Assembly: GCF_016860545.1 (NCBI RefSeq)
Contig: NZ_BNEB01000002.1
Location: 310,001-374,000, forward strand
Length of the DNA stretch: 64,000 nucleotides
Reading direction: 5' to 3'
Origin: Streptomyces asoensis
Lineage (GTDB): Bacteria > Actinomycetota > Actinomycetes > Streptomycetales > Streptomycetaceae
A program made the position numbers and the translations under genes. Positions 35,016 to 44,794 of the stretch are shown here, piece after piece (position 1 is the first letter of the stretch; every line of letters begins with the position of its first letter). The notes under the pieces are model-generated. The model had not been told where the DNA came from. It did no database searches and saw only the letters and a program-made list of their open reading frames with translations.

Positions 35016-35925
35016 ACCGCACCTCCGTCGCGCGGATCTCGTACCCCAGCCACGTGTTGATCGCGAGCATCGGCCCGTTCCCGGCGTCGTTGCCCGTGTA
35101 CGCCCGCGTGTACCCCGCGGCGCGGGCCCGGTGCAGCGAGTGGTTCTTGACGAGCTTGGCCAGTCCCCGGCCGCGGTGGTCCCGGGCGGTGCCCGTCATG
35201 GCCGTCGTGTACCGGGCGCCGTCGTGGGTGTGGGCCACGCTGAAGGCGACGGGGCGGCCGTCGGCCACGGCGACCGAGGTCAGCTCCCGGTCCAGGTGGG
35301 GATGGCGCCAGTGCTCCTCCACCCACGCCTGGTAGTCGGTGAACTCGGTGGCGATGTCACCCGGCTCGTCCGACCCTGCCTCGGCGTCCAGCACGAACAG
35401 CGGACGCGGGTCGTCGGCGAAGTCGGCGGCCGTGCGCAGTACGACGCCGGACGGGGGGTCCTGGAGCGGCGGCAGCGCGGCGCCGGCCAGGTCCAGGCAG
35501 AGGAAGTGCGCCGAGCGGCTCGGCCGGTAGCCGTGCCGCTCCGCGAAGGCGCGGTGGGCCGGCTCGTCCAGGACCCAGGCGAACAGCTGCTTCGCGCCGT
35601 GCGCCGCCAGGTGCTCCTCGGCGGCGCGGACCAGCAGGGTGCCCGCGCCCCGTCCGGCGTGCCCGGGATCCACGTACACGTTGACGTACCCCTGGCCGGC
35701 CTGCGGACTGTCCGGGGCCAGACCCACCTGGGCCGTGCCGATGATCTCGCCGTCCCGCACGGCGACCAGCCGGCGCGCATGGGCGCCGGGGCGGGCCAGG
35801 GACAGGCCGTGCAGCAGCGAGGCCGGACTGAAGAACACATAGGGCAGGGCGAGGTGCCGGACCCGGACGAAGCCCTCCAGGTCGGCGGGCGTGCCGGGGT
35901 GCAGATCGCGCACGATGACGGTCAT
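34996..35925 (-). CDS. Tandem-GNAT acetyltransferase, 309 aa
   Basis: Two GNAT domains are joined head to tail. The first has VDPGHAGRGAGTLLVRAAEEHL as its acetyl-CoA loop. The second has TGTARDHRGRGLAKLVKNHSLHRAR, then NDAGNGPMLAINTWLGYEI. This layout is typical of the double-GNAT proteins of actinobacteria, where often only one half binds acetyl-CoA; both loops look intact here. It is the first gene of a two-gene operon with DUF402. The substrate is unknown. Confidence 0.85.
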   Translation of the reverse strand: MTVIVRDLHPGTPADLEGFVRVRHLALPYVFFSPASLLHGLSLARPGAHARRLVAVRDGEIIGTAQVGLAPDSPQAGQGYVNVYVDPGHAGRGAGTLLVRAAEEHLAAHGAKQLFAWVLDEPAHRAFAERHGYRPSRSAHFLCLDLAGAALPPLQDPPSGVVLRTAADFADDPRPLFVLDAEAGSDEPGDIATEFTDYQAWVEEHWRHPHLDRELTSVAVADGRPVAFSVAHTHDGARYTTAMTGTARDHRGRGLAKLVKNHSLHRARAAGYTRAYTGNDAGNGPMLAINTWLGYEIRATEVRYVRELG

Positions 35926-36021
35926 GGGAGTGCACGCTACGGTCGGGCCGCGGCCGTACGCCTCCCCTTTTCGGCGGCCCCGCGGGCCCCCGTCCCCCGG
36001 CCGGTGCGGGACAATCGGGCC

Positions 36022-36390
36022 GTGACCTTGAAGATCCGCATCGATGACAGTGCCGCCCCCTACGAGCAGGTGCGGGCGCAGATCGCCGAGCAGGCGCGGT
36101 CGGGAGCGCTGCCGGTCGGCTACCGGCTGCCGACGGTGCGGGGGCTGGCCGAGTCCCTCGGCCTCGCCGCGAACACCGTCGCCAAGGCGTACCGGGCGCT
36201 GGAGGGGGACGGGGTGATCGAGACCCGCGGGCGCAACGGCACGTTCGTCGCGGCGGCCGGGCCGGCGGCGGAGCGGGAGGCGGCCGCCGCGGCGCGTGCC
36301 TACGCCGAGCGGGTCCTGCGGCTCGGCCTCACCGAGGAGCAGGCCTCGGCCGCCGTCAGGGACGCCCTGCGGGCGCTCTACCGGCGCTGA
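36022..36390 (+). CDS. GntR-family regulator, YtrA type, 122 aa
   Basis: A short regulator with only the winged-helix domain (PYEQVRAQIAEQARSGALPVGYRLPTVRGLAESLGLAANTVAKAYRALEGDGVIETRGRNGTFV) and a brief C-terminal helical tail. That length is typical of the YtrA group, which usually controls an adjacent ABC transporter, but none is present here. GACAAT lies just before the GTG start, so the mRNA may be leaderless. It is transcribed divergently from the tandem GNAT gene, which could be its target. Confidence 0.85.
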   Translation: MTLKIRIDDSAAPYEQVRAQIAEQARSGALPVGYRLPTVRGLAESLGLAANTVAKAYRALEGDGVIETRGRNGTFVAAAGPAAEREAAAAARAYAERVLRLGLTEEQASAAVRDALRALYRR

Positions 36391-36418
36391 CCGCCGGTGT
36401 CCCGCGGGCGGCGGGCGC

Positions 36419-37192
36419 TCAGCGCGGTGCGGTGAGCGCACCCGGCGTGCGGGTGGCACGCAGTCCCGCCCGGCGCGCCGTCCGGCCGAACGCCGCCGCG
36501 TCCCGCACGGCCGCGCCGCCGGGGTCGTTGTTGAAGTACGCGTGGACCTCGGCGTCGTCCGGCCAGGTCGTCGCGATGCGGTCGAGCCACGTCTCCAGGG
36601 CGCGGCGGCCGTAGCGCGGCCAGGGGTCGGCCCGGCCCTGGTGGAAGCGGACGTACCCCCAGTCGGCGGTGCGCCACAGCGGGGTGACCGGGCGGGAGCG
36701 GGCGTCGGCCCAGCACAGGGCGGCGCCGCGGGACTCGAGCACCTGCCGCACCTCGGGCGTCCACCACGAATCGTGGCGCGGCTCCACCGCCACGCGGGTG
36801 CCCGGCGGGAAGCAGGACAGGCAGGCGTCGAGCAGGCCGGCGTCGCCCCGCAGGGTCGGCGGCAGCTGGAGCAGCACCGGGCCGAGCCGGTCGCCCAGCC
36901 CGGCCGCGTGGGCCATCAGCCGCTCCACCGGTTCGCCGGGGTCCTTGAGCCGTTTGATGTGGGTCAGGTAGCGGCTCGCCTTCACGGAGACGACGAAGTC
37001 CGCGGGGACGCGCGCGGCCCACGACGCGAACGTCTCCCGCGAGGGCAGCCGGTAGAAGGCGTTGTCGATCTCGACGGTGGCGAAGTGCCCGGTGTACTCC
37101 TCCAGCCATCGCCGCACGGGCACGTCGGCCGGGTACAGGACGCCCTTCCAGTCCTTGTACTGCCAGCCGGACGTGCCGACGTACAGCGTCAT
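36419..37192 (-). CDS. DUF72-family protein, 257 aa
   Basis: This protein has the TIM-barrel DUF72 (YecE-like) pattern: LYVGTSGWQYKDWKGVLYP, TVEIDNAFYRLPSRETFASWAARVP, FVVSVKASRYLTHIKRL, LGPVLLQLPPTL, AVEPRHDSWW and YFNNDPGGAAVRDA. The family is very widespread, but its activity is unknown. The ATG at 37192 overlaps its own GGAGGT, leaving an unusually short spacing. It is followed upstream, in the same direction, by an AAA ATPase gene across a 16-base gap. Confidence 0.88.
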   Translation of the reverse strand: MTLYVGTSGWQYKDWKGVLYPADVPVRRWLEEYTGHFATVEIDNAFYRLPSRETFASWAARVPADFVVSVKASRYLTHIKRLKDPGEPVERLMAHAAGLGDRLGPVLLQLPPTLRGDAGLLDACLSCFPPGTRVAVEPRHDSWWTPEVRQVLESRGAALCWADARSRPVTPLWRTADWGYVRFHQGRADPWPRYGRRALETWLDRIATTWPDDAEVHAYFNNDPGGAAVRDAAAFGRTARRAGLRATRTPGALTAPR

Positions 37193-37208
37193 ACCTCCAT
37201 CAAAGCAC

Positions 37209-38318
<1,110 letters not shown>

Positions 38319-38482
38319 GCCGCCATGATCCGGCACCGGCGCGTCCGTCGCACCCGGTTTCCGCAGTGCGCGAGGTACGCCCGGTGTGTCGTGGTGTGTC
38401 GGGTCCGCCGCCCGCGCCGCCGTGCCGCGCCACGGGTCCGGGGCGGCCGAAAGTTTTGGCATGAACACTTCCGATCAACGCG

Positions 38483-38495
38483 CGTAGTTGCTACG
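38483..38495. promoter_or_regulatory. 13-bp palindrome CGTAG-TTG-CTACG upstream of the SGNH gene
   Basis: A perfect 5-bp inverted repeat with a 3-base centre, about 36 bases before the SGNH start. It may be an operator or part of the promoter. Confidence 0.35.
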
Positions 38496-38530
38496 ACAGT
38501 TGTGGCAGAGATCCTGCTAAAGGAGGTTCC

Positions 38531-39337
38531 ATGAGACGTTCCCGACTTGTCGTATTCGTGAGCTCACTCCTCCTCGCCCTCGGCACCGCCCTCACCGGGG
38601 CGGCATCGGCGCAGGGCGCCCAACTCGCCGCCACGGGCGGCTATGTGGCGCTGGGGGACTCCTACTCCTCCGGTGTCGGCGCGGGCAGCTACATCAGCTC
38701 GAGCGGCAACTGCAAGCGCAGTACCAAGGCGTACCCGTACCTGTGGAACGCCGCCCACGCCCCCTCGTCGTTCACCTTCGCGGCCTGCTCGGGCGCCCGA
38801 ACGGATGAAGTTCTGGCGAGTCAGCTCGGCGGCCTCAGCTCCTCCACCGGCCTGGTCTCCATCACCGCGGGCGGCAACGACGCCGGCTTCGCCGACGTCA
38901 TGACGACCTGCGTCACCGGCTCCGACAGCACCTGTCTGTCCCGCATCGACACGGCGAAGGCCTACGTCGACTCGACGCTCCCCGGCAAACTCGACTCCGT
39001 CTACTCGGCGATCAGCGCCAAGGCCCCCAACGCGCGCGTCGTCGTCATCGGTTACCCCCGCTTCTACAAGCTCGGCACGGTCTGCCTGGGCCTGTCCGAG
39101 GCCAAGCGCTCCGCCATCAACAACGCGGCCGACTACCTCGACGCGGCGACCGCCCGGCGCGCCGCGGCCCACGGCTTCGCCTTCGGCGACGTCCGCACCA
39201 CGTTCACCGGCCACGAGATCTGCTCCGGCAGCTCCTGGCTGCACAGCCTCAACTGGCTGAACATCGGAGAGTCCTACCACCCGACCGCGTCCGGCCAGTC
39301 GGGTGGCTACCTGTCGGTCCTGAACAGCGCCGCCTGA
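38531..39337 (+). CDS. Secreted SGNH-family esterase/lipase
   Basis: This 268-aa protein has a signal peptide (to about ASAQG, residue 29) and SGNH blocks: GDSYSSG with Ser44, GGND with Asn116, and SYHPTASGQ with His250; the conserved cysteines suggest disulfides. It closely matches the S. coelicolor extracellular SGNH esterase/lipase known for (aryl)esterase and lipase activity; the identity is from memory. AAAGGAGG precedes the ATG. Its stop is four bases from the convergent kinase stop. Confidence 0.92.
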   Translation: MRRSRLVVFVSSLLLALGTALTGAASAQGAQLAATGGYVALGDSYSSGVGAGSYISSSGNCKRSTKAYPYLWNAAHAPSSFTFAACSGARTDEVLASQLGGLSSSTGLVSITAGGNDAGFADVMTTCVTGSDSTCLSRIDTAKAYVDSTLPGKLDSVYSAISAKAPNARVVVIGYPRFYKLGTVCLGLSEAKRSAINNAADYLDAATARRAAAHGFAFGDVRTTFTGHEICSGSSWLHSLNWLNIGESYHPTASGQSGGYLSVLNSAA

Positions 39338-39341
39338 TCCG

Positions 39342-40967
39342 TCACGGAGAGACGGAAGGCGAGGGGGAGGCCCCGTCCGGCGGGGTCTCCGTCTCACAGG
39401 TGACGGAGAACGGCACCGAGCCGGACGTCTTCCGCACCGGATCGCGCACCTCGACGGCGATCGCGTTGCGGTACGTCCCGCTCTCGGCGTACGTCGACAC
39501 GATCACCTTGTCCTGCTTGGACTTCCCCCCGCCCTCGGGGAATTCGAGCGTCTTCCAGGTCTGCCCGGACAGCTCGCCGTCCTGCGACACCCAGCGGTAG
39601 GGCACCGTCGCGGGCAGCCGCCCCACCGTGATCGTCGCGGTGAACGAGGGTGCTTGGGCGTCCGGCGGCGGACAGCTCCCCGAGTAGTCCGTGTGCGTGC
39701 CGCTGACGCTGACCGTCACCGACTGCGCCGGAGCCTTCGAGCTGTGGCTCTCGCTGGGCTCGGGGCTCGACGGTTCGCTGCTCGCCTCGCTCGACTCCGG
39801 CCGCGTCGGCGGCGGACTCAGGACCTCCGAGGCGCTCTGGGTGACCCCGTCGCCCGCGTCGCCGCCGTCGCCGCCACCGCCGTCGTGGTTCAGCAGCCCG
39901 TACGTCAGCCCGGCCACCGCCAGCGCCAGCACCGCGACCCCGGCGGCCAGGACGGCACCGGCCCGCCGGCCGCGGTCCGGCCGCTGCGGTCCGGTCGTCG
40001 CCGGGGCGGCCGTCCAGGGCTGGGGCGGGGTGCCGGCCCGCAGTTCCCGGCGCAACGGCTCGGCGGGCGTGGCGGCCGTCGGCGTGTACGGCCCGTACGG
40101 CGCCGGGGGCGTCGAACGGAGGGTGTCGCCGAACGGCGTACCCCCCGCGGCGACCAGCCGCAGGTCCTGCTCGGCGCGGTCGCCGGACAAGCGCTCCGCC
40201 GGGTCCTTGCGCAGCAGCCCCTCGATCACGGGCGCGAGCGGCCCGGCGCGGCGCGGCGGCGGCAGCTCCTCGTCGACGATCGCACGCAGCGTGCTCAGCG
40301 GAGTGTCGTGCCGGAAGGGGGAGTTGCCCTCGACCGCCGCGTACAGCAGCACCCCCAGCGACCACAGGTCCGACTCCGGGCCCGGGGTGCGTCCCAGCGC
40401 CCGTTCCGGCGCCAGGAACTCGGGTGAGCCGATGACCTCACCGGTCATGGTCAGCGCGGAGGTGCCCTCGACGGTCGCGATGCCGAAGTCGGTCAGCACC
40501 ACCCGGCCGTCGTTCGACATCAGCACGTTCGCCGGCTTCACGTCCCGGTGCAGCACCCCGGCGTCGTGCGCCGCCCGCAGCGCGGACAGCACCTCGGCGC
40601 CGATACGGGCGGCCCGCGCCGGGTCGAGCGGCCCCTCGGCGTCGAGCAGTTCGGCGAGGGAGATCCCGTGCACGATCTCCATGACGATCCACGGCCGCCC
40701 GTCCTGGGTGGCAACGTCGTACACCGTGACGACGTTGCGGTTCGCGACCCGGGCCGCGGCCCACGCCTCCCGCTCCAGCCGGGCGTACATCCGCTCGACG
40801 TCCGAGGCGGCCAGCCCGTGCGGGGCGCGCACCTCCTTGACGGCGACCTCGCGATGCAGCACCTCGTCGCGGGCGCGCCACACCGTTCCCATGCCGCCCT
40901 CGCCCAGCGGGGTCAGCAGACGGTACCGGCCCGCGATCAGACGTTCACTGCCCGGTTCTTCGGACAC
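39342..40967 (-). CDS. Membrane Ser/Thr protein kinase (PknB-like)
   Basis: This 541-aa protein has an intact Hanks kinase domain: GEGGMGTVW glycine loop, Lys44 in VAVKEV, HRDVKPANVL (140-149), DFG (160-162) and APE. A Pro/Thr-rich juxtamembrane region leads to one transmembrane helix (336-357), a Ser/Pro/Glu linker and an extracellular beta domain (TDYSGSCPPP to the end) with no PASTA repeats. It should sense something outside the cell. The start is a GTG (VSEEPGSERL). Substrates are unknown; a NicO gene lies beyond its 5 prime end. Confidence 0.93.
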   Translation of the reverse strand: MSEEPGSERLIAGRYRLLTPLGEGGMGTVWRARDEVLHREVAVKEVRAPHGLAASDVERMYARLEREAWAAARVANRNVVTVYDVATQDGRPWIVMEIVHGISLAELLDAEGPLDPARAARIGAEVLSALRAAHDAGVLHRDVKPANVLMSNDGRVVLTDFGIATVEGTSALTMTGEVIGSPEFLAPERALGRTPGPESDLWSLGVLLYAAVEGNSPFRHDTPLSTLRAIVDEELPPPRRAGPLAPVIEGLLRKDPAERLSGDRAEQDLRLVAAGGTPFGDTLRSTPPAPYGPYTPTAATPAEPLRRELRAGTPPQPWTAAPATTGPQRPDRGRRAGAVLAAGVAVLALAVAGLTYGLLNHDGGGGDGGDAGDGVTQSASEVLSPPPTRPESSEASSEPSSPEPSESHSSKAPAQSVTVSVSGTHTDYSGSCPPPDAQAPSFTATITVGRLPATVPYRWVSQDGELSGQTWKTLEFPEGGGKSKQDKVIVSTYAESGTYRNAIAVEVRDPVRKTSGSVPFSVTCETETPPDGASPSPSVSP

Positions 40968-41027
40968 AGCGCCCCCATTTCGCTCTTCGCATCCGGGCGA
41001 AAACCTCCCCAACCCCACCAACGTAGC

Positions 41028-42764
41028 TCAGCCGAGTACGGATGCCGCCCCCTTGAGCACCAGTCCGGCGCCCAGGGCCACGACGAGGAACGCGGACCAC
41101 AGCGGCAGGTTGCGGCGCACCAGCGACACGACCGGGTGGGCCGTCCAGCGCGGCTGCCGGTCCAGGAGGGCGGTCGCCCGGCTGCCCAGCCGGACGACGG
41201 CGAACCCGGCTGCGGTCAGGGTCAGGGCGAGGCCGACGCCGTACGCGACGACGAGCAGCAGCCCGAACCAGGCGTGCCCGAGGGCCGCCGCGCCGACCAG
41301 CACGACCACGGCGGACGGGCTGGGGACCATGCCGCCGGCGAAGCCGAGCAGGAGCGTGCCGCGCAGGGTGGGGGCGACGGCGTGGGTGTGGGTGCGGCCC
41401 CCGTGGCTGTGCGTGTGGGTGTGACCGTGGTTGTGGGTGTGACCGTGGTCGTGACGGTGACCGTGGTCGTGGTCGTGGGTGTGCCCGTGGTGCCCGTCGT
41501 GCTCGTGGTCGTGGGTGTGGCCCCGGTCGTGGTCCGGTCCGTGGTCGGGTCCGTGCTCCGGATGGGCATGGGTGTGCGGGGTGGGGGCGCCGACCAGGGC
41601 GAGTTGACGGCCGGGGGTCTTCACCGGCCCGTGGGTGTGGGGGCGGCCGCCGTCGGGACGGGGGTGCGGGTGGCCGTCACCGGCGGGGTGCGGATGCGGG
41701 TGACCGTGCGGGTCGCCGGGGTTCCGCCCGCGCCAGGCCCGCCGGGCGAGGCTCGCGCCCGCGAAGAGCACCAGTGCCCCGCTCGCGAGGCCCAGCCAGG
41801 CGATCACCGAGGGCGCGGCGGCCGAACCGGCGGTGACGAGCAGACCGAGGGCGACGACGCCCAGGGTGTGGGTGACGGTGACGGAGGCGGCGAGCGGCAG
41901 GACGTCCTTCATCCGGGCCCGCCCGCCGCGCGCCGCGGCCGTCGCCGCCATGATGGTCTTGCCGTGGCCGGGCGCGAGGGCGTGCATCGCGCCGAGGCCG
42001 ATCGCGATCACCAGGGCCAGCGCGGCGAAACCGACGGTGAGGTCCTGCCGGGCGACCAGGTCGTCCAGGGCACGGGTCCAGCGGTCGGCGCCACGCGGCA
42101 GCACGGACGCGGCCGGTGCGTCCCGGCCGTCCTCGACGAGGGCCGCGCCGCCGGGCCGCACCCGCAGGGACGCGGTGGATGTGTCCGCCGGCGAGGAGAG
42201 CAACTCCTTCGGATAGCTGGTCAGTTCACCCGACACCGACTTCGCCGGAACGTCGGAGCCGGTCAGCGTCATGCGGTCGCCGCGCGCGGTGATCTCGCGC
42301 CAGCCGGGCCCCGAGGACGCGCCCTCGCTGTGGAAGGTCAGGTCGACGGTGTCGCCTGCCGACGTGCCGGGCAGCGGAGCCGTCAGCCGGCACTCCACCC
42401 GCAGGGTGTTCAGCCCGGCCTGACCCGGCCGGACGACCGCTTTGCCCGGACCGGCCGTGAGGGTGACGGCGCGGCCGTCCACCGTGAGCCGGCTGCCGCT
42501 CGCGGCCGTCGCGCACCGCTGCCGGGCCCACTCGCCCATGCCGAGCCGGTCGATGTCCGGCTTCGCCTGGGTCGCGGGGATCTCGGCGAGGTCCTCGACG
42601 TGGTCGACGCGGAGCTGCCCCGGGGCGGCCACGAGGCCGTCGTAGCGGTTGACGGTGAAGTTGCCCAGGGGGTGCGCGCTCGCGCTGGCGGAAGGAACCA
42701 GCGCGAGCGCGCAGCCGGCCGTGAACACGGCCGCGCAGGAGGCGAACAGACGACGGGACATCAC
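41028..42764 (-). CDS. NicO-family nickel/cobalt exporter with His-rich loop, 578 aa
   Basis: A signal peptide and an extracellular domain (AHPLGNFTVNRYDGLV to about 240) precede a membrane part with HALAPGHGKT (261-270), the NicO/RcnA metal motif, and PSPSAVVVL in a later helix. Between two helix groups residues 352-461 form a loop of HxH repeats with dozens of histidines, suited to binding Ni or Co in the cytoplasm. The ATG overlaps the TPR gene's stop (42761-42764), so the two are coupled. It probably exports Ni/Co; the direction is inferred from the family. Confidence 0.87.
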   Translation of the reverse strand: MMSRRLFASCAAVFTAGCALALVPSASASAHPLGNFTVNRYDGLVAAPGQLRVDHVEDLAEIPATQAKPDIDRLGMGEWARQRCATAASGSRLTVDGRAVTLTAGPGKAVVRPGQAGLNTLRVECRLTAPLPGTSAGDTVDLTFHSEGASSGPGWREITARGDRMTLTGSDVPAKSVSGELTSYPKELLSSPADTSTASLRVRPGGAALVEDGRDAPAASVLPRGADRWTRALDDLVARQDLTVGFAALALVIAIGLGAMHALAPGHGKTIMAATAAARGGRARMKDVLPLAASVTVTHTLGVVALGLLVTAGSAAAPSVIAWLGLASGALVLFAGASLARRAWRGRNPGDPHGHPHPHPAGDGHPHPRPDGGRPHTHGPVKTPGRQLALVGAPTPHTHAHPEHGPDHGPDHDRGHTHDHEHDGHHGHTHDHDHGHRHDHGHTHNHGHTHTHSHGGRTHTHAVAPTLRGTLLLGFAGGMVPSPSAVVVLVGAAALGHAWFGLLLVVAYGVGLALTLTAAGFAVVRLGSRATALLDRQPRWTAHPVVSLVRRNLPLWSAFLVVALGAGLVLKGAASVLG

Positions 42765-44647
42765 TTGCTCGCCTCCAGCGTCTCGAGTGCCGTACGGGCC
42801 TCGCGGGCGCCCAGCGGGGAGAAGCCGGGGTTCAGCTTCAGGGCGGCGGCGAGGTGGGTACGGGCGTCGGCGGCGTGACCGGTGGCCTTCTCGATCATGC
42901 CGCGGTGGTAGAGGAAGGCCGCGTTGCGGTAGCCGGTGGCCGTGGCCTGCCGCGCGTAGGGGAGTGCCTCGGCGTCCTTGCCGTTGACGTGCAGGGCCCA
43001 GGCCAGGGCGTCCGCCGTGTGCACGGTGTGCCGGCGGGACCAGTCGTCCCGCGCCGCGCGCAGGGCGGTGGCCCGGCCGCCGTGGTCGGCTGCGGCGAGC
43101 GCCGTGTCGAGGTCGGCGTTGACGCCGTTGGCGCGTGCGATGGCCGTCCAGGCGTCGACGAGGGAGTACTGGTCCTCGGCCTTCGCCCGGTCGCCCTCGG
43201 CGCCCCGCGCCTCGTACAGCTCACCGAGCTCCACCAGCGGCCCGGGCAGCGGGTAGCGCGCGACGATCAGCTCCAGCCCCTTGATCGCCTCCGCCCGCCG
43301 GCCGCTCGCCGCCTGGGCGCGGGCCCGGCCCTCCAGCGCGGGGAGGTAGTTCTCGTCGGCGGCGAGGGCGCGGGCGTAGTGGGTGAGCGCCGAGGCGTAG
43401 TCGCCCTGGTTCCAGGCGAGCTGGCCCAGCTGGGAGGCGACGTAGGCGATGTCGCCCGGGGAGGTCGACGCGGCGAGCGCCCGGTCCAGGACCCGGCGGG
43501 CGGTCGCGACGTCACCACGCAGTTCGTGGACGTACGCGTAACGGGTGAACACCGGTACCCCCGGGCGCCGTTCGTCGGCCGTCCGGACGGCCGCGTCCGC
43601 GTCGGCGTAGCGGCCCAGTTCGACGAGGGCGTCGATGCGCGAGCACAGGGCGCGTTCGCTGTACGGGTTCTGCTCCAGCGCGCGGTCGGCGAGTTCCAGG
43701 GCGTGCGCGAAGTCGTGCCGGGCGGCGGCGAGCGCGGCCCGGCCGGCGAGGGCCTGGTCGTTGTCGGGGCGCAGGGCGAGGGACCGCCCGAGGGCCTGGT
43801 CGGCCTGCGGGTAGCGGGACGGGTCGCCCTTGGTGCGGGCCTGCTCGACATAGGCGAGTCCGAGGGTGGCCCAGCCGCCGAAGTCCTTGGGCTGGGCGCG
43901 CAGATGGGCCTGGAGCGCCGTGATGCTGGCGTCGAGGTCGCCACTGGCGAGCAGTCCGGGGGCGACCGCGGCGGCGGTCGCCACGGGCACGTTCCGCCCG
44001 TCGCGCACCGCCCCCAGCGCGACCGCCCCGGCGGTGAGGGCGACGGCCAGCATCGCGGCGCAGGCGCTGAGCTGAGCGGCCCGCCAGCGCCGGCCGGCGG
44101 CCCCGGCCCGCCGCACGGCGGCGACCCGGTCGTCCCCGCGCCCGGCCTCGTGGGTCTCACCGTGCTCGTGGTCGTCGTCGGCCGCGTCGCCCGCACGGGA
44201 CCCCGCACCGCCGGAGCGGCCCGCGTCGCCCCCGGCCCCGGCGCCCGACTCGGCGACGGCCGCGGAGCCGGTACCGGAGTCCGTACCGGTGTCGGTGTCG
44301 GCGGTCGTGCCGGAGTCGGCGTCCGACTCGGCGACGGCCGCCGAAGCGACGGCTCCGGAGGTCTCCGTGGCGCCGGTGTCGGACCCGCGGGCCGTGACCG
44401 CTTCGGTGTCGGGACCGGGGCCGGTGGCGCCGGGCGCCGGCGCGGACGGCGTCCGGTCCGTCGCCCCGGCGGCGGCCTCCCCGGCGTCCGGGCCGGTGGT
44501 GCGCGCCGGACGCACCGGGTGTCCCGGGTCCGTGACGGGTGTGCCGGCGTCCGGTCCGTCGGTGGCCGGCTCGCCGGTGGTCGGTGCCGGCCGGTCGAAG
44601 GCCCGTCGGGTGGGCTCCGGTTCGCCGTCGTTCGTCCGCGGGGACAT
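42761..44647 (-). CDS. TPR-repeat membrane protein, 628 aa
   Basis: The first 180 residues are a low-complexity Thr/Asp/Gly/Ala-rich region. One hydrophobic helix at 191-213 would anchor the protein. From 235 onward the sequence is packed with TPR motifs (for example WATLGLAYVEQAR, AALAAARHDFAHALELADRALEQNPYSERA, DYASALTHYARALAADENYLPALEGRARA). It should be a scaffold binding partner proteins. It is translationally coupled to NicO and preceded by the DUF4331 gene in the same direction. The ATG has AGGAGAGG upstream. Confidence 0.85.
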   Translation of the reverse strand: MSPRTNDGEPEPTRRAFDRPAPTTGEPATDGPDAGTPVTDPGHPVRPARTTGPDAGEAAAGATDRTPSAPAPGATGPGPDTEAVTARGSDTGATETSGAVASAAVAESDADSGTTADTDTGTDSGTGSAAVAESGAGAGGDAGRSGGAGSRAGDAADDDHEHGETHEAGRGDDRVAAVRRAGAAGRRWRAAQLSACAAMLAVALTAGAVALGAVRDGRNVPVATAAAVAPGLLASGDLDASITALQAHLRAQPKDFGGWATLGLAYVEQARTKGDPSRYPQADQALGRSLALRPDNDQALAGRAALAAARHDFAHALELADRALEQNPYSERALCSRIDALVELGRYADADAAVRTADERRPGVPVFTRYAYVHELRGDVATARRVLDRALAASTSPGDIAYVASQLGQLAWNQGDYASALTHYARALAADENYLPALEGRARAQAASGRRAEAIKGLELIVARYPLPGPLVELGELYEARGAEGDRAKAEDQYSLVDAWTAIARANGVNADLDTALAAADHGGRATALRAARDDWSRRHTVHTADALAWALHVNGKDAEALPYARQATATGYRNAAFLYHRGMIEKATGHAADARTHLAAALKLNPGFSPLGAREARTALETLEASK

Positions 44648-44794
44648 GCCCTCTCCTAGGTCGCCTGAGGTCGTTCAGCCTGCTCGCACAGGGTGGCGCG
44701 GCCCGCGCCGTGGGGGATTGGTACGCGGGCCGCGCCAGTCGGTGGGGCAGGGCCGGGGAGCGCAGGATTCTCCCCGGCCCGCCAAGGGGTGGGC

